DNA of 64,000 bases from SZUA-309 sp965233675 (GTDB lineage Bacteria; Pseudomonadota; Gammaproteobacteria; Pseudomonadales; Azotimanducaceae). Shown here piece by piece: positions 54,547-63,468 of this stretch. The DNA is taken from the NCBI GenBank assembly GCA_965233675.1, contig OZ247498.1, positions 3,658,001 to 3,722,000 of the forward strand, written 5' to 3'. A program made the position numbers and the translations under genes. Position 1 is the first letter of the stretch. The number at the start of each line of letters is the position of its first letter. The notes beneath the pieces were generated by a model, which was not told where the DNA came from, did not search any database, and saw only the letters and a list, made by a program, of their open reading frames with translations.

Positions 54547-57147
54547 ATGGAGAGTTCTATCGTCACGGCGCCTGCCGCGGCTTTTCTTCGCCTGCCTGCA
54601 ATTTTTGTCAGCCTGACACTGCTGGCCTCAATACCAGGAACGGCTACGGCAGCCGAACCCGCAATGGAGGAGATCGTCGTGTACGGTCAGGCACTGGCCA
54701 TGGACCGCGCCATCGACGCGAAACGCAGCGTGGACAATGTCCTCGACGCCGCCTCCCAGGACGACATGGGCAAACTGCCTGATCTGAACACCGCCGCCGT
54801 TGTCCGGCGCCTGCCGGGCCTCGGGGTGCAGAATGACCAGGCGGAAGCCCGGTTCGCCGTGGTTCGCGGACTCAACCCCTCTTATAACCGAACCACCCTC
54901 AACAGCGCACCGTTGGCTTCACCCGAACGAGGCAGCCTGGGCCGGGCCATTCCGCTGGATGTGATTCCAGCTTCCCTGCTTTCCCGTCTCGAAGTCTACA
55001 AGACCATGACGCCTGACATGGATGCCAACGCGATCGGCGGCACCATCAACATGGTCACCCGCTCGGCCCTGGACGCCGACGAGCCCTTCTTCTACGGCGC
55101 TGCGTTCCTGGGCAACCACGAACAGTCCGGCGATGGCGGAACCCTGTCCGGCACGGACGAGAAGCAACCCTGGCGCGCCAACGCCGCAGGTGGCTTCCGC
55201 TTCGGCAACGAAGATCAGTTCGGCGTCGTTGCGGCGATTGACTATTCCCTGCGGAATTTCGAAATCCCGCAGATCGAGGTGGACGACGCCGACTACACCG
55301 AGTTCGATGCGGCGGGTAACAACGTTGGACTTGGCAATGGCAACGGCATCGTGGTCCCCACCAACAACCGGATCTTCTTCTACAACAACGAGCGGGAGCG
55401 AATCGGCGCCAGCCTCGCCTTCGAGTGGGCGCCCAGCGACCAGCTCGAGCTGTCACTCGGCTACACCCACACGGAATTCAACGACGACGAGCGTCGGGAC
55501 GAAAATCTGTACGAATTGGGCACCAGCGGCAGTTCTTCACAACCGGACATGATCCGCAACCAGAGCGTCGTCGGCGGTATCACCGACACCGGATACGGCA
55601 TCGTTGGTTTGGGCCGCTTCACCCTCGATCGGGAAATCGATACGCTGGCCGGCGCGGTCCGCTGGGACCTGAGCGACTTCCTCACCCTCGATGTGCGCTC
55701 GAGCTATTCCGATGCGTCTCTGTCCAATCCGGAGTCGACGGAAACGTTTCAGACCGACACCACCCATGGCAGCGTCTTCGACATCACCGGTTTCTACCCG
55801 CGATCCTATCCCCTGGATGCAGAGGCTTACTACGACCTGAGCGCCTACGTTCATCAGAACCGCGGGGAACTGGACCGTTACGTGGACGACACCCTCTGGG
55901 AGACGGCGGTCGACCTGACGCTGGCTGAGGCGTTCGGCATGCCGCTGGAGCTCAAGGCCGGTGGTCTTTACCGGGATCTGGAAAAGGAAGAAGGCTTCGT
56001 CTTCAACCGCTATCAGCAGAACGCCGGGCTGAACTACAGCCTTGAAAACGTACCGGATACCGAACTCGCCGACACGGATTTCCAGGGCAACTACAAGATG
56101 GCCTTTCGGGTGGATTCCGCCGCAGCGGAAGCCTTCTATAAAAACAACAGCGCCTCGTTCAGCGAGACCTTCACCACCTCGTCCCAGACCAATGCGACGG
56201 AGGAAGTCACCGCCCTGTACGGCATGGGCACCTATCGCACCGGCCGATTCACGGTGATCGGCGGTGTGCGCTGGGAACAGACAGACTGGTCAGGAGATAC
56301 CCTGGCAGCCCAGACCGGTGTGTCCGGCGACTACGACAATGCGCTGTTCGGTCTGCATACCCGCTTCGATGCCACCGAAAACCTGGTGCTCCGGGCCGCG
56401 TTCTCGCAGACCATCGGACGCGCGGATCTTTCCCAGCTGACCCAGGGGGAGACCATCAACCTGGCCGACCAGACCATTTCCCGCAGCAACCCGGATCTCG
56501 AGCCACGCCAGGCCAACAACCTGGACTTCTCCGTCGAGTACTACATTCCCAACGGCATTCTGGCGGCCACCGTCTTCTACAAGGATGTGAAAGACGAGAT
56601 CTTCACGGTCACCTCCAGCACCACGCTGAACGGCCAGACCTTCCAGCTCACCCAGCCGGAGAACGCGGAAGACGCGGAGATCCTGGGGGCAGAGCTGCAG
56701 TACTCGCAGACGTTCACTTTCCTGCCTGCACCGCTGAACGATCTGGGCCTGTCCGCGAACGCGACGCTGCTCGACACCACCTATCGGGTGCCGACCAGTA
56801 CGGGAACCCGGGAGATCGGTTACTTCCAGCAGCCGGATCTGGTCGTGAATACGTCGATCTTCTACGCCGGCGAAACCTTCGAAGCCCGTCTTTCCTACAA
56901 CTGGACAGACGAATTCATCGACACCATCGTTCCCGAAGACAAAAACCGGGACGAGTACTGGGATGAACGGGAGCAGCTCGATCTGCAGCTTCGCCTGAAC
57001 GTGACGCCGAAACTCTCCGTGCTGTTCGAAGCGGTGAACCTCACCGATGACGGGCGCCGTGAGCTGACCGGTCCTGGCCATGCCTACCTGCAGGAAGACG
57101 CAAGCTTCGGCCGTACCTTCTGGTTCGGCGTGAACTACAGCTACTGA
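54547..57147 (+). CDS. TonB-dependent receptor (Caulobacter/Xanthomonas type)
   Basis: 866 residues. Signal peptide (SLTLLASIPGTATAAEP), TonB box EEIVVYGQ, plug with GKLPDLNTAAVVRRLPGLGV and RFAVVRGLNPSYNRTTLN, and a barrel ending in FGRTFWFGVNYSY. The plug signature (DANAIGGTINMVTRSALD) is that of the Xanth-Caul receptor subfamily, mostly carbohydrate or phytate-type uptake in known cases. Downstream by 11 nt is a secreted propeller-like protein likely linked to the same substrate. The ligand is inferred only at subfamily level. Confidence 0.94.
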   Translation: MESSIVTAPAAAFLRLPAIFVSLTLLASIPGTATAAEPAMEEIVVYGQALAMDRAIDAKRSVDNVLDAASQDDMGKLPDLNTAAVVRRLPGLGVQNDQAEARFAVVRGLNPSYNRTTLNSAPLASPERGSLGRAIPLDVIPASLLSRLEVYKTMTPDMDANAIGGTINMVTRSALDADEPFFYGAAFLGNHEQSGDGGTLSGTDEKQPWRANAAGGFRFGNEDQFGVVAAIDYSLRNFEIPQIEVDDADYTEFDAAGNNVGLGNGNGIVVPTNNRIFFYNNERERIGASLAFEWAPSDQLELSLGYTHTEFNDDERRDENLYELGTSGSSSQPDMIRNQSVVGGITDTGYGIVGLGRFTLDREIDTLAGAVRWDLSDFLTLDVRSSYSDASLSNPESTETFQTDTTHGSVFDITGFYPRSYPLDAEAYYDLSAYVHQNRGELDRYVDDTLWETAVDLTLAEAFGMPLELKAGGLYRDLEKEEGFVFNRYQQNAGLNYSLENVPDTELADTDFQGNYKMAFRVDSAAAEAFYKNNSASFSETFTTSSQTNATEEVTALYGMGTYRTGRFTVIGGVRWEQTDWSGDTLAAQTGVSGDYDNALFGLHTRFDATENLVLRAAFSQTIGRADLSQLTQGETINLADQTISRSNPDLEPRQANNLDFSVEYYIPNGILAATVFYKDVKDEIFTVTSSTTLNGQTFQLTQPENAEDAEILGAELQYSQTFTFLPAPLNDLGLSANATLLDTTYRVPTSTGTREIGYFQQPDLVVNTSIFYAGETFEARLSYNWTDEFIDTIVPEDKNRDEYWDEREQLDLQLRLNVTPKLSVLFEAVNLTDDGRRELTGPGHAYLQEDASFGRTFWFGVNYSY

Positions 57148-57158
57148 GGGAAGGGACA

Positions 57159-57968
57159 ATGACCGGATATCTGAAGCTGCTGATCGCGTGGTGCTGCCTC
57201 TGGGCAGTACCCGCACAGGCGGCCACCACGCTGACGGCAGAGCCGCTGGCCGCCTTTCCCGCCCGGGAGGCGGGCCAGGGCGCCGCGGTGGACGCCGGGC
57301 ACTTTTATGCCATCGTCAACACGGCCATCGGCAAATACGACCGGACTACGGGTGAACGGGTCGGGGGCTGGTCCATCGAGCGCGGCGGCCCCATCGTTCA
57401 CCTGAACAGCTGTTACGCCCGGGAAAACCGGCTGCTGTGTGCACACTCGAACTTTCCGCAACTGCCCATGGCCAGTTCCATCGAAATCTTCGACACCGAG
57501 CGCATGGTCCACGTGGCCTCGGAAAGCCTGGGTCTCAGGGATGGTTCCCTGACCTGGTTCGATCGTCACGACGGCTCCTGGTGGGCGGGATTCGCCCACT
57601 ACGATGACAAGGGCGGTATGCCGGGCCGGGATCACCGGTTCAGCAACGTGGCCCGGTTCGATGACGACTGGCAGCTGCTCGAACAATGGCTGCTGCCGGA
57701 ATCCGTCCAGGCCCGCATGGCACCCCACGCCGCCTCCGGCGGCGCCTTCGGCCCGGACGGGCTCCTCTACCTCACCGGACACGATCGGAAGGAACTCTAT
57801 GCGGTGCAGGCACCGAAGATGGGCGTGCGGCTGGAACACGTGGCCACCATTTCCGTCGATCTGGAAGGCCAGGCCTTCGCCTGGGAACCCGGCAGCCGCG
57901 TGATCTGGGGGATCAGCCGTCCGAACCGGGAGGTGCGCGCTTTCCGCATTCCGACAGTCCGCGAGTGA
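57159..57968 (+). CDS. Secreted beta-propeller-like protein paired with the TBDR
   Basis: 269 residues. Signal peptide (LLIAWCCLWAVPAQAAT), then repeated four-stranded blades (YAIVNTAIGKYDRTTG, IEIFDTERMVHVASES, GLLYLTGHDRKELYAV, RVIWGISRPNREVRAF) of a propeller hydrolase or lactonase type. One Cys pair (CYARENRLLC) may form a disulfide. It is translationally close to the receptor gene, so it probably handles or modifies the imported ligand in the periplasm. No catalytic residues assigned. Confidence 0.7.
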   Translation: MTGYLKLLIAWCCLWAVPAQAATTLTAEPLAAFPAREAGQGAAVDAGHFYAIVNTAIGKYDRTTGERVGGWSIERGGPIVHLNSCYARENRLLCAHSNFPQLPMASSIEIFDTERMVHVASESLGLRDGSLTWFDRHDGSWWAGFAHYDDKGGMPGRDHRFSNVARFDDDWQLLEQWLLPESVQARMAPHAASGGAFGPDGLLYLTGHDRKELYAVQAPKMGVRLEHVATISVDLEGQAFAWEPGSRVIWGISRPNREVRAFRIPTVRE

Positions 57969-58073
57969 CGCGGGCTATGAACCGAATCACGCCAAGGTGT
58001 TCCAAGTCTGGCAAACTCCGGAAAGAGGCTCCCATGCACGGGAGCAACTCGATCAGGATGACCAGCCAGCGCT

Positions 58074-59402
58074 ATGGGACGATTATTAAGACAAATTAGC
58101 TGCCTTGTTCTCTGGTTGACGGCCAGCGGTGCCCTGCTGGCCGATACCATCGACGCCCGTGCCTACAAAGAACGCGCCATCGAGCTGATCGAGGCGGGTG
58201 AGTTCAGCCTGGCACGAACCTATCTGGCCCCCGCCCTGATCGACCCTCGACTCAGCTCGGCGGAACGATCCCACGCCTACTACGTGCGCGGTTACAGCTA
58301 TCTGGCCGATGGCCTGCCGGTCTCAGCCAGCAAGGACTATGCCCGGGCGTTGGAATTCAACCCGAATAATGGACCGGCGCTGGTCGGGCTCGGCGATCTC
58401 TATCACCGCGGCGAGGGCGTGGACGAAAATCCGGAACTCGCCTTTGCCTTTTTCGAGTCTGCCGCCGAGACCAATCATCCGGAGGCCGATCTCTTTATCG
58501 GCTTTGCCCTGCTCCAGGGCCGTGGCGTGGCCCAGGACGTGGACCGTGCCCGGGAGATTCTCAGCGAGCTGGCCGATGGCGGCAGCGTGCAGGCCATGCT
58601 CTACCTGGGCCGCAGCTACCGCGAACCCTTTGCCCCGGACCCGGACCCGGAACTGGCCCGTGAGTGGATCGAGCAGGCGGCGTCACTGGGTTCCGTGGAA
58701 GCCCAGGCCACGCTGGGATACATGCACTACAAGGGCGAATTCGGTGAGCCGGATCTGGTGGAGGCCGTGCGCCTCTTCGAAGCCGCCTCGGCGGCTGGCA
58801 GCAGCAGTGCCAAGGTCGCCCTCGGGCATATGTATCTGGTCGGCGATGGACTGCCCACGGATCCGACCCTGGCACGAACGCTCCTCGAGGAGGCCGCCAA
58901 TGCCGGCGATCTCGCCGGTGCTTTGAGTCTCGGTCATATCTACGAAGCGGGCATCGGTGTGACGCGGGATCTCGAGCGCGCCGAAGCCTGGTATCTGAAA
59001 GGTGCGCATGCCGGCTTCGGTCAGGCACAACTGCGACTGTTCTATCTGTTGCTCGGCCGGGGCGAGGATGCCAACGCCGTGCACTGGATCGCCAAAGCGG
59101 CCGAGCAGAATCTGCCCCAGGCGCAGAACGACTATGCCTGGCTCCTGTCCACCAGCCACATAGACCATATCCGGGACGGTGAGTTAGCGCTCACATACGC
59201 GGAGCGCGCCGTTGCACGGGTGGAAAGCGCCGCCTATCTGGATACACTGGCCGCGGCCTATGCGGAACTCGGCAGATACTCCGAAGCGGTGTCCATCCAG
59301 GAACGGGCCCTGGCGCTGGTGACAGAGGCCGGGTCGGAAGAAGCCCGGGCGCTGGCCGAACACCTGGCCGCCTATCAGGCCGGCGAGCCCTGGCGGGAAT
59401 AG
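58074..59402 (+). CDS. Sel1-repeat (SLR) exported protein
   Basis: 442 residues. Signal peptide (ISCLVLWLTASGALLAD), an initial TPR pair (residues about 25-105), then six or more Sel1-like repeats of ~36 residues (ALVGLGDLYHRGEGVDENPE, ATLGYMHYKGEFGEPDLVEA, ALSLGHIYEAGIGVTRDLER), and two final TPRs (AYLDTLAAAYAELGRYSEAV). Such helical solenoids act as protein-binding scaffolds in the periplasm. The partner is unknown. Confidence 0.88.
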   Translation: MGRLLRQISCLVLWLTASGALLADTIDARAYKERAIELIEAGEFSLARTYLAPALIDPRLSSAERSHAYYVRGYSYLADGLPVSASKDYARALEFNPNNGPALVGLGDLYHRGEGVDENPELAFAFFESAAETNHPEADLFIGFALLQGRGVAQDVDRAREILSELADGGSVQAMLYLGRSYREPFAPDPDPELAREWIEQAASLGSVEAQATLGYMHYKGEFGEPDLVEAVRLFEAASAAGSSSAKVALGHMYLVGDGLPTDPTLARTLLEEAANAGDLAGALSLGHIYEAGIGVTRDLERAEAWYLKGAHAGFGQAQLRLFYLLLGRGEDANAVHWIAKAAEQNLPQAQNDYAWLLSTSHIDHIRDGELALTYAERAVARVESAAYLDTLAAAYAELGRYSEAVSIQERALALVTEAGSEEARALAEHLAAYQAGEPWRE

Positions 59403-59465
59403 GCCGATTCTGGTACAAAATGCCGCCCGCCCTACGCGCGGGCCAGTCACCAGAGAGAATCCAGT

Positions 59466-59705
59466 TTGAGCATCGACCAACACCGTACGGATCAGGTTTT
59501 CGCCGTGATCGAAGCACTCGTCGATTCGGGTGTCGCCAGTTTTCACCCCGGCCATATCGCGGATCGTCTGCGCGAATCCGGGCATCCGATGCTGACCTGG
59601 GAGATTCGTGGCGAACTCTCCCGGCTCGAAGCCGCCGGCCTGATCGCTTCGGACGAAAAGACAGGCGCTTATCAGCTCACCAGATCCGCCCGCAAGGCGG
59701 GCTGA
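59466..59705 (+). CDS. Small winged-helix-like protein upstream of xseB
   Basis: 79 residues, TTG start preceded by AGAGAGAATCCAG. The pattern DQVFAVIEALVDSGVASFHP, GHIADRLRESGHPMLTWEIR and LSRLEAAGLIASDEKTGAYQ looks like one winged helix with no added domain. It ends 5 nt before xseB, so it is in the same operon. Function unknown. Confidence 0.72.
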   Translation: MSIDQHRTDQVFAVIEALVDSGVASFHPGHIADRLRESGHPMLTWEIRGELSRLEAAGLIASDEKTGAYQLTRSARKAG

Positions 59706-59710
59706 TTCAC

Positions 59711-59971
59711 GTGGCCGGGAAAAAGAAAGAAACCGCCGACGAGCTGGCCGATGTGGCCTTCGAAGCCGCCCTCGAAGAACTCGAAGCACTGGTCGAAAAA
59801 ATGGAATCCGGCGATCTCAGCCTGGAGGATTCCCTGGCCGCTTTCGAACGTGGCGTGAAACTCACCCGGCACTGCCAGTCCTCATTGAAGGCGGCGGAGC
59901 TGAAAGTGAAAGTGCTCACCCAGTCCGGCGATCTGGAAGACCTGGACATCGACAGTCTCGATGACGCCTGA
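59711..59971 (+). CDS. xseB: Exodeoxyribonuclease VII small subunit
   Basis: 86 residues, GTG start. The three-helix XseB motif FEAALEELEALVEKMESGDL, SLEDSLAAFERGVKLTRHCQ is complete, with an acidic C-terminus (DLEDLDIDSLDDA). It joins XseA (not in this window) in the enzyme that degrades single-stranded DNA. It overlaps ispA by 11 nt, the usual gammaproteobacterial order. Confidence 0.93.
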   Translation: MAGKKKETADELADVAFEAALEELEALVEKMESGDLSLEDSLAAFERGVKLTRHCQSSLKAAELKVKVLTQSGDLEDLDIDSLDDA

Positions 59972-60842
59972 TCTCAAATCCCTCAAACACACCATCGAAG
60001 ATGCATTGACGCATCATCTGCCCGTGAATTCCGAGCACGCCCAGGTGCTCACCGATGCCATGCGCTATGCCACGCTTTCCGGCGGCAAGCGAATCCGGCC
60101 CATGCTCGTCTGCGCCACCTGCACCGGGCTCGGCGGCAACCTCGAAAATGCGCTCGCGCCCGCCTGCGCGGTGGAGTTCGTTCACGCCTACTCCCTGCTG
60201 CATGACGACCTGCCGGCGATGGACGATGACGACCTGCGGCACGGCCTGCCCAGCGGTCACGTGAAGTTCGGCGAGGCCACCGCCATTCTCGCCGGTGATG
60301 CACTGCTCACCCTCGCCTTCGAGACGCTGGCCAACGCCCCTATTTCCAGAACGGACGTTCGCCTCACCGCCATACAGCTCCTCGCTGAAGCGTCCGGCTG
60401 GCAGGGCATGGTGGGTGGGCAGGTGTTCGACATCGAGTCCGAAGACAAACAACTCTCGCTCTCGCAGTTGCAGGCGCTGCACGCCGGCAAGACAGGCGCG
60501 CTGATCCGGGTGGCCGTGCAGATCGGCGCGCTGTTCGGCGATGCCAAGGTGGATGCGGAAACCTACGTGCTCCTGACCGAGTTCGCCACGCGCATCGGCC
60601 TGGCCTTTCAGATCATCGACGACGTGCTGGATGTGACTCAGAGCACCGAGATGCTGGGCAAACCCGCCAGATCAGACGAGAAGGCGAAGAAGAGCACATA
60701 CACGGCACTGCTCGGTGTGGATCAGGCGAGGTCTCAGGCAGAGGATCTGCTGTCGGAGGCGCTCTCCATGCTCGCCAGGGCGGATCTCAAACACGATCTT
60801 CTGGGGGAACTGGCGCAGACCATCGTGCTGCGCGATCACTAG
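59961..60842 (+). CDS. ispA: Farnesyl diphosphate synthase
   Basis: 293 residues. Polyprenyl synthase: SGGKRIRPMLV, first aspartate-rich motif DDLPAMDDDDLRHG, GQVFDIESED, KTGALIRVAV, and second motif DDVLDVTQST. It condenses IPP with DMAPP and GPP to give farnesyl-PP for quinones and undecaprenyl-PP. The dxs gene that often follows is absent; a convergent protease gene follows instead. Confidence 0.95.
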   Translation: MTPDLKSLKHTIEDALTHHLPVNSEHAQVLTDAMRYATLSGGKRIRPMLVCATCTGLGGNLENALAPACAVEFVHAYSLLHDDLPAMDDDDLRHGLPSGHVKFGEATAILAGDALLTLAFETLANAPISRTDVRLTAIQLLAEASGWQGMVGGQVFDIESEDKQLSLSQLQALHAGKTGALIRVAVQIGALFGDAKVDAETYVLLTEFATRIGLAFQIIDDVLDVTQSTEMLGKPARSDEKAKKSTYTALLGVDQARSQAEDLLSEALSMLARADLKHDLLGELAQTIVLRDH

Positions 60843-60847
60843 TCCGC

Positions 60848-60874
60848 CGCTGGTTCAGTAATTCTGAACCAGCG
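60848..60874. terminator. Hairpin between convergent ispA and protease genes
   Basis: CGCTGGTTCAG and CTGAACCAGCG form an 11-bp stem with a 5-nt loop. It includes the end of the protease gene, and no T-run follows on either side, so a bidirectional terminator is plausible but weak. Confidence 0.4.
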
Positions 60875-61505
60875 TCATGACCCCGCCGTTTTCCTGAATC
60901 GACACCTGCTTCAGAAACGACATACCGAGGAGGATGTCGACCGGATAGTGGCCGGTGATGATGGCGGCCTGAACGTTGTGTGCGGTTATGCCCGCCACCG
61001 TGATCTTCTGCAGGTTCATGAAGTATGACTCGGCGTTGCCTTGCGCTGTCTGCACGCTGCCCCGCTGACCCTGCTTGTAGTTGATGCCGAGCGCGTCTGC
61101 CTGTGCGGAAGAAAGCGCGACCACCGAGGCACCGGTATCCACCAGAAAGTCCACGTAATGGTCGTTGATGGCGCCGCGAATCCGATACTGGCCCAGATCG
61201 TCCGCCGGAATGGAAATCTCCGAAACCTGCGCCTCGGCATATTGCCCGGCCACCTGCTTGGTCAGACCCAGCGTGTGCTGCGTTCCGCGCCAGGCGACCA
61301 CCGCTTCCCGGGAATTCGCACTGACCAGGGTCACCCCATGAGCCGTGGTCTCACCCACTTTGAGCAGTTGCTCACCACCGCCGGACCGGATCACGGCCAT
61401 GTCTTTGAACAGCCCGACGATCTCCACCGGCACCACAGCCTGTGCCGTGGCCGCCGCGAGGGTGATCAGAAGCATCGATTTGAGCATCATCCACTTTTTC
61501 AGCAT
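60855..61505 (-). CDS. Retropepsin-like aspartic protease (clan AA), exported
   Basis: 216 residues. Signal peptide (MLLITLAAATAQAVVPV), then a beta-rich N-terminal domain and the protease domain from about residue 100: YVDFLVDTGASVVALSSAQA carries the catalytic DTGAS, and the flap and ILLGMSFLKQVSI follow. Proteins of this family (single-domain, acting as dimers) are common in proteobacteria; substrates are mostly unknown. Starts at ATG 61505 with GGAAGCG upstream. Confidence 0.9.
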   Translation of the reverse strand: MLKKWMMLKSMLLITLAAATAQAVVPVEIVGLFKDMAVIRSGGGEQLLKVGETTAHGVTLVSANSREAVVAWRGTQHTLGLTKQVAGQYAEAQVSEISIPADDLGQYRIRGAINDHYVDFLVDTGASVVALSSAQADALGINYKQGQRGSVQTAQGNAESYFMNLQKITVAGITAHNVQAAIITGHYPVDILLGMSFLKQVSIQENGGVMTLVQNY

Positions 61506-61563
61506 GGTCGCTTCCAGCGCCGAAACATCCAGGAAGGCAAAAGTGTACTAGAGCGGGCCGAAA

Positions 61564-62061
61564 TCAGATGTTCTGGAAACCTAAGAGTGTGAACTGGAGC
61601 ACGACCAGGGCCATGGCACCGGCTGCCAGATCATCCACCATCACGCCGAAAGCGCCGGGCACGCCCTTCTCGAGGGCGCCCACCGGCCAGGGCTTCCAGA
61701 TATCGAACAACCGGAACAGGGCGAAAGCAGCCAGCATGCCCCAGAGGGTGAACGGCGCGAACAACAGCGCAATCCACTGACCGGCAAACTCGTCGATCAC
61801 GATCGCGCCCGGATCGCTCACCTGATAACGGGCCTGCACGCGCCGGGTGAGCCAGGTGCCCACCGCGGTGACCACGGCGATGGTGCAGAGCTGTACCGCC
61901 AGGGAAAGGTGGCCGAGCGCAAACCACCAGATCAGCAGCGCCGCCAGACTACCGAAGGTCCCGGGTGCTTTCGGGGCAAAGCCGGAACCGAGGCCGCAGA
62001 CGAGCACCACCTCCGGATCCCGCCACAGCCGCCAGTCGAGACTGCCTCTGGAATCGTTCAC
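61564..62061 (-). CDS. pgpA: Phosphatidylglycerophosphatase A
   Basis: 165 residues, four hydrophobic segments. Conserved GSGFAPKAPGTFGSL near the start, IVIDEFAGQWIAL in the middle and VMVDDLAAGAMAL near the end, which supply the acidic residues of PgpA. It removes the phosphate from PGP to make phosphatidylglycerol. Starts 10 nt after thiL, end of the ribD-nusB-thiL-pgpA series. Confidence 0.95.
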   Translation of the reverse strand: MNDSRGSLDWRLWRDPEVVLVCGLGSGFAPKAPGTFGSLAALLIWWFALGHLSLAVQLCTIAVVTAVGTWLTRRVQARYQVSDPGAIVIDEFAGQWIALLFAPFTLWGMLAAFALFRLFDIWKPWPVGALEKGVPGAFGVMVDDLAAGAMALVVLQFTLLGFQNI

Positions 62062-62071
62062 CGGGATCTAC

Positions 62072-62950
62072 TCACAGGAAGTGCTGATAGCCTTTGATCG
62101 CCACCGGCGCACCATCGAGCAGAATATCTGCGCCGGCGGTGACGGTACCGATGCGAACGGCATCCAGTCCGGCAGGCGGGGAAGCCGCAGTGAAGAGCAA
62201 CTCATAGTCATCCCCACCGTGCAGTGCCTGATCCAGGTCTGCACCGTCGCCCACAGGAATATCGGCGGAAACCAGATCGGCACCCACGCCGCTTGCCTCG
62301 CAGAGATGCCCCAGGTCCTGCAACAAACCATCAGACACATCTATGCAGCTCGTGGCCACACCGCGAAGCGCCAGGCCCGCATCGATACGGGCCCGGGGCC
62401 GGAAATAGCGATGCGTGCGCAGATCTTCAAGCTCGCCCAGGCGTTGGGCGGCAACGGCGGCCGCCGATGTTCCCAGCGGCCCGGTGATATAAACGCCTTC
62501 GCCGGCAGATGCACCGGTGCGACGCAATACCTTCCCGGCCGGACAGGCACCATGTACGCTGATCGTGATGCTGCGTGGCCCACGCGCCAGATTGCCGCCC
62601 AGAATGGCGCCGCCGGTTTCTGCCGCCGCCTTCGCCATGCCGGCCGCCACGTCGAGCGCCCAGTTTTTGTCTTTCTCCTCCAGGGTGAGTGCGACGAGCA
62701 ACTGAACGGGTGTCGCGCCCATGGCGGCCAGATCCGAAACGCTCACCATCATTGCCCGGTAGCCCACCAGCGCTCCGGGCGCGTCGTCCGGAAAATGGAC
62801 GGCACCGATCAGGGTGTCGATGGAAGAGAGGAGGAGTTGTCCTTCCGGAACTTCAATGCCGGCACAGTCATCACCGGGATCGATCACACCGCCCCGGGCG
62901 GTCTCACCGAGAACGCTCAGAATTTCATCGATCAGCTCAAACTCGTTCAC
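62072..62950 (-). CDS. thiL: Thiamine-monophosphate kinase
   Basis: 292 residues from GTG 62950, overlapping the nusB end by 14 nt; a longer upstream frame inside nusB is rejected. Landmarks: VIDPGDDCAGIEV, LLSSIDTLIGAVHF, VSVSDLAAMGATP, CIDVSDGLLQDLGHLC, and HGGDDYELLFTA. It phosphorylates thiamine monophosphate to the active cofactor thiamine diphosphate with ATP. Confidence 0.95.
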   Translation of the reverse strand: MNEFELIDEILSVLGETARGGVIDPGDDCAGIEVPEGQLLLSSIDTLIGAVHFPDDAPGALVGYRAMMVSVSDLAAMGATPVQLLVALTLEEKDKNWALDVAAGMAKAAAETGGAILGGNLARGPRSITISVHGACPAGKVLRRTGASAGEGVYITGPLGTSAAAVAAQRLGELEDLRTHRYFRPRARIDAGLALRGVATSCIDVSDGLLQDLGHLCEASGVGADLVSADIPVGDGADLDQALHGGDDYELLFTAASPPAGLDAVRIGTVTAGADILLDGAPVAIKGYQHFL

Positions 62951-63395
62951 GGGCAGCGACTTCGACTGGTCGCAGGGTGGCGGCCAGCTTGTCCAGAACA
63001 CCGTTGACAAACTTGTGACCATCTTCGGCGCCGAAGAGCTTTGCGAGCTCCACGTATTCGTCGATCACGACCACATAGGGAATTTCTTCCCGGGCCTGAA
63101 GCTCGTAAGCGGCCAGGCGGAGCACCGCGAGTTCCACCTTGTCGAGTTCACGCACGGGCCGGCTCAGGACTGGATCGAGAAGCGCATCGAGGTCACCCGC
63201 GTTCAGCAGGGCCCCGCGGAGGATCTGCTCAAAGAAAACCGCATCCGCCTTATCCAGGGAACCATTGCCCTGGTATTCCGCGTCGATGTCCGCGATGTTG
63301 CCACCGGCCATCTGCCAGCCGAAAACGGCCTGCACGGCAGCACGCCGCGCTTTCCGGCGCGCCCACTTGCCCGTCGCTGACTTGCCAGCACTCAA
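62937..63395 (-). CDS. nusB: Transcription antitermination factor NusB
   Basis: 152 residues. Helical NusB fold: ARRKARRAAVQAVFGWQMAG, VRELDKVELAVLRLAAYELQ, PYVVVIDEYVELAKLFGAED and FVNGVLDKLA. It binds boxA RNA with NusE to prevent early termination in rRNA operons. It precedes thiL as usual, but ribH does not precede it here. Confidence 0.96.
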   Translation of the reverse strand: MSAGKSATGKWARRKARRAAVQAVFGWQMAGGNIADIDAEYQGNGSLDKADAVFFEQILRGALLNAGDLDALLDPVLSRPVRELDKVELAVLRLAAYELQAREEIPYVVVIDEYVELAKLFGAEDGHKFVNGVLDKLAATLRPVEVAARERV

Positions 63396-63468
63396 TTCAC
63401 GCTCTGCCTTATTCGGTTATCTGGTCGGTCGTTCTGATCAGCTATCTGATCGCTTGCCGGCGCGACGG

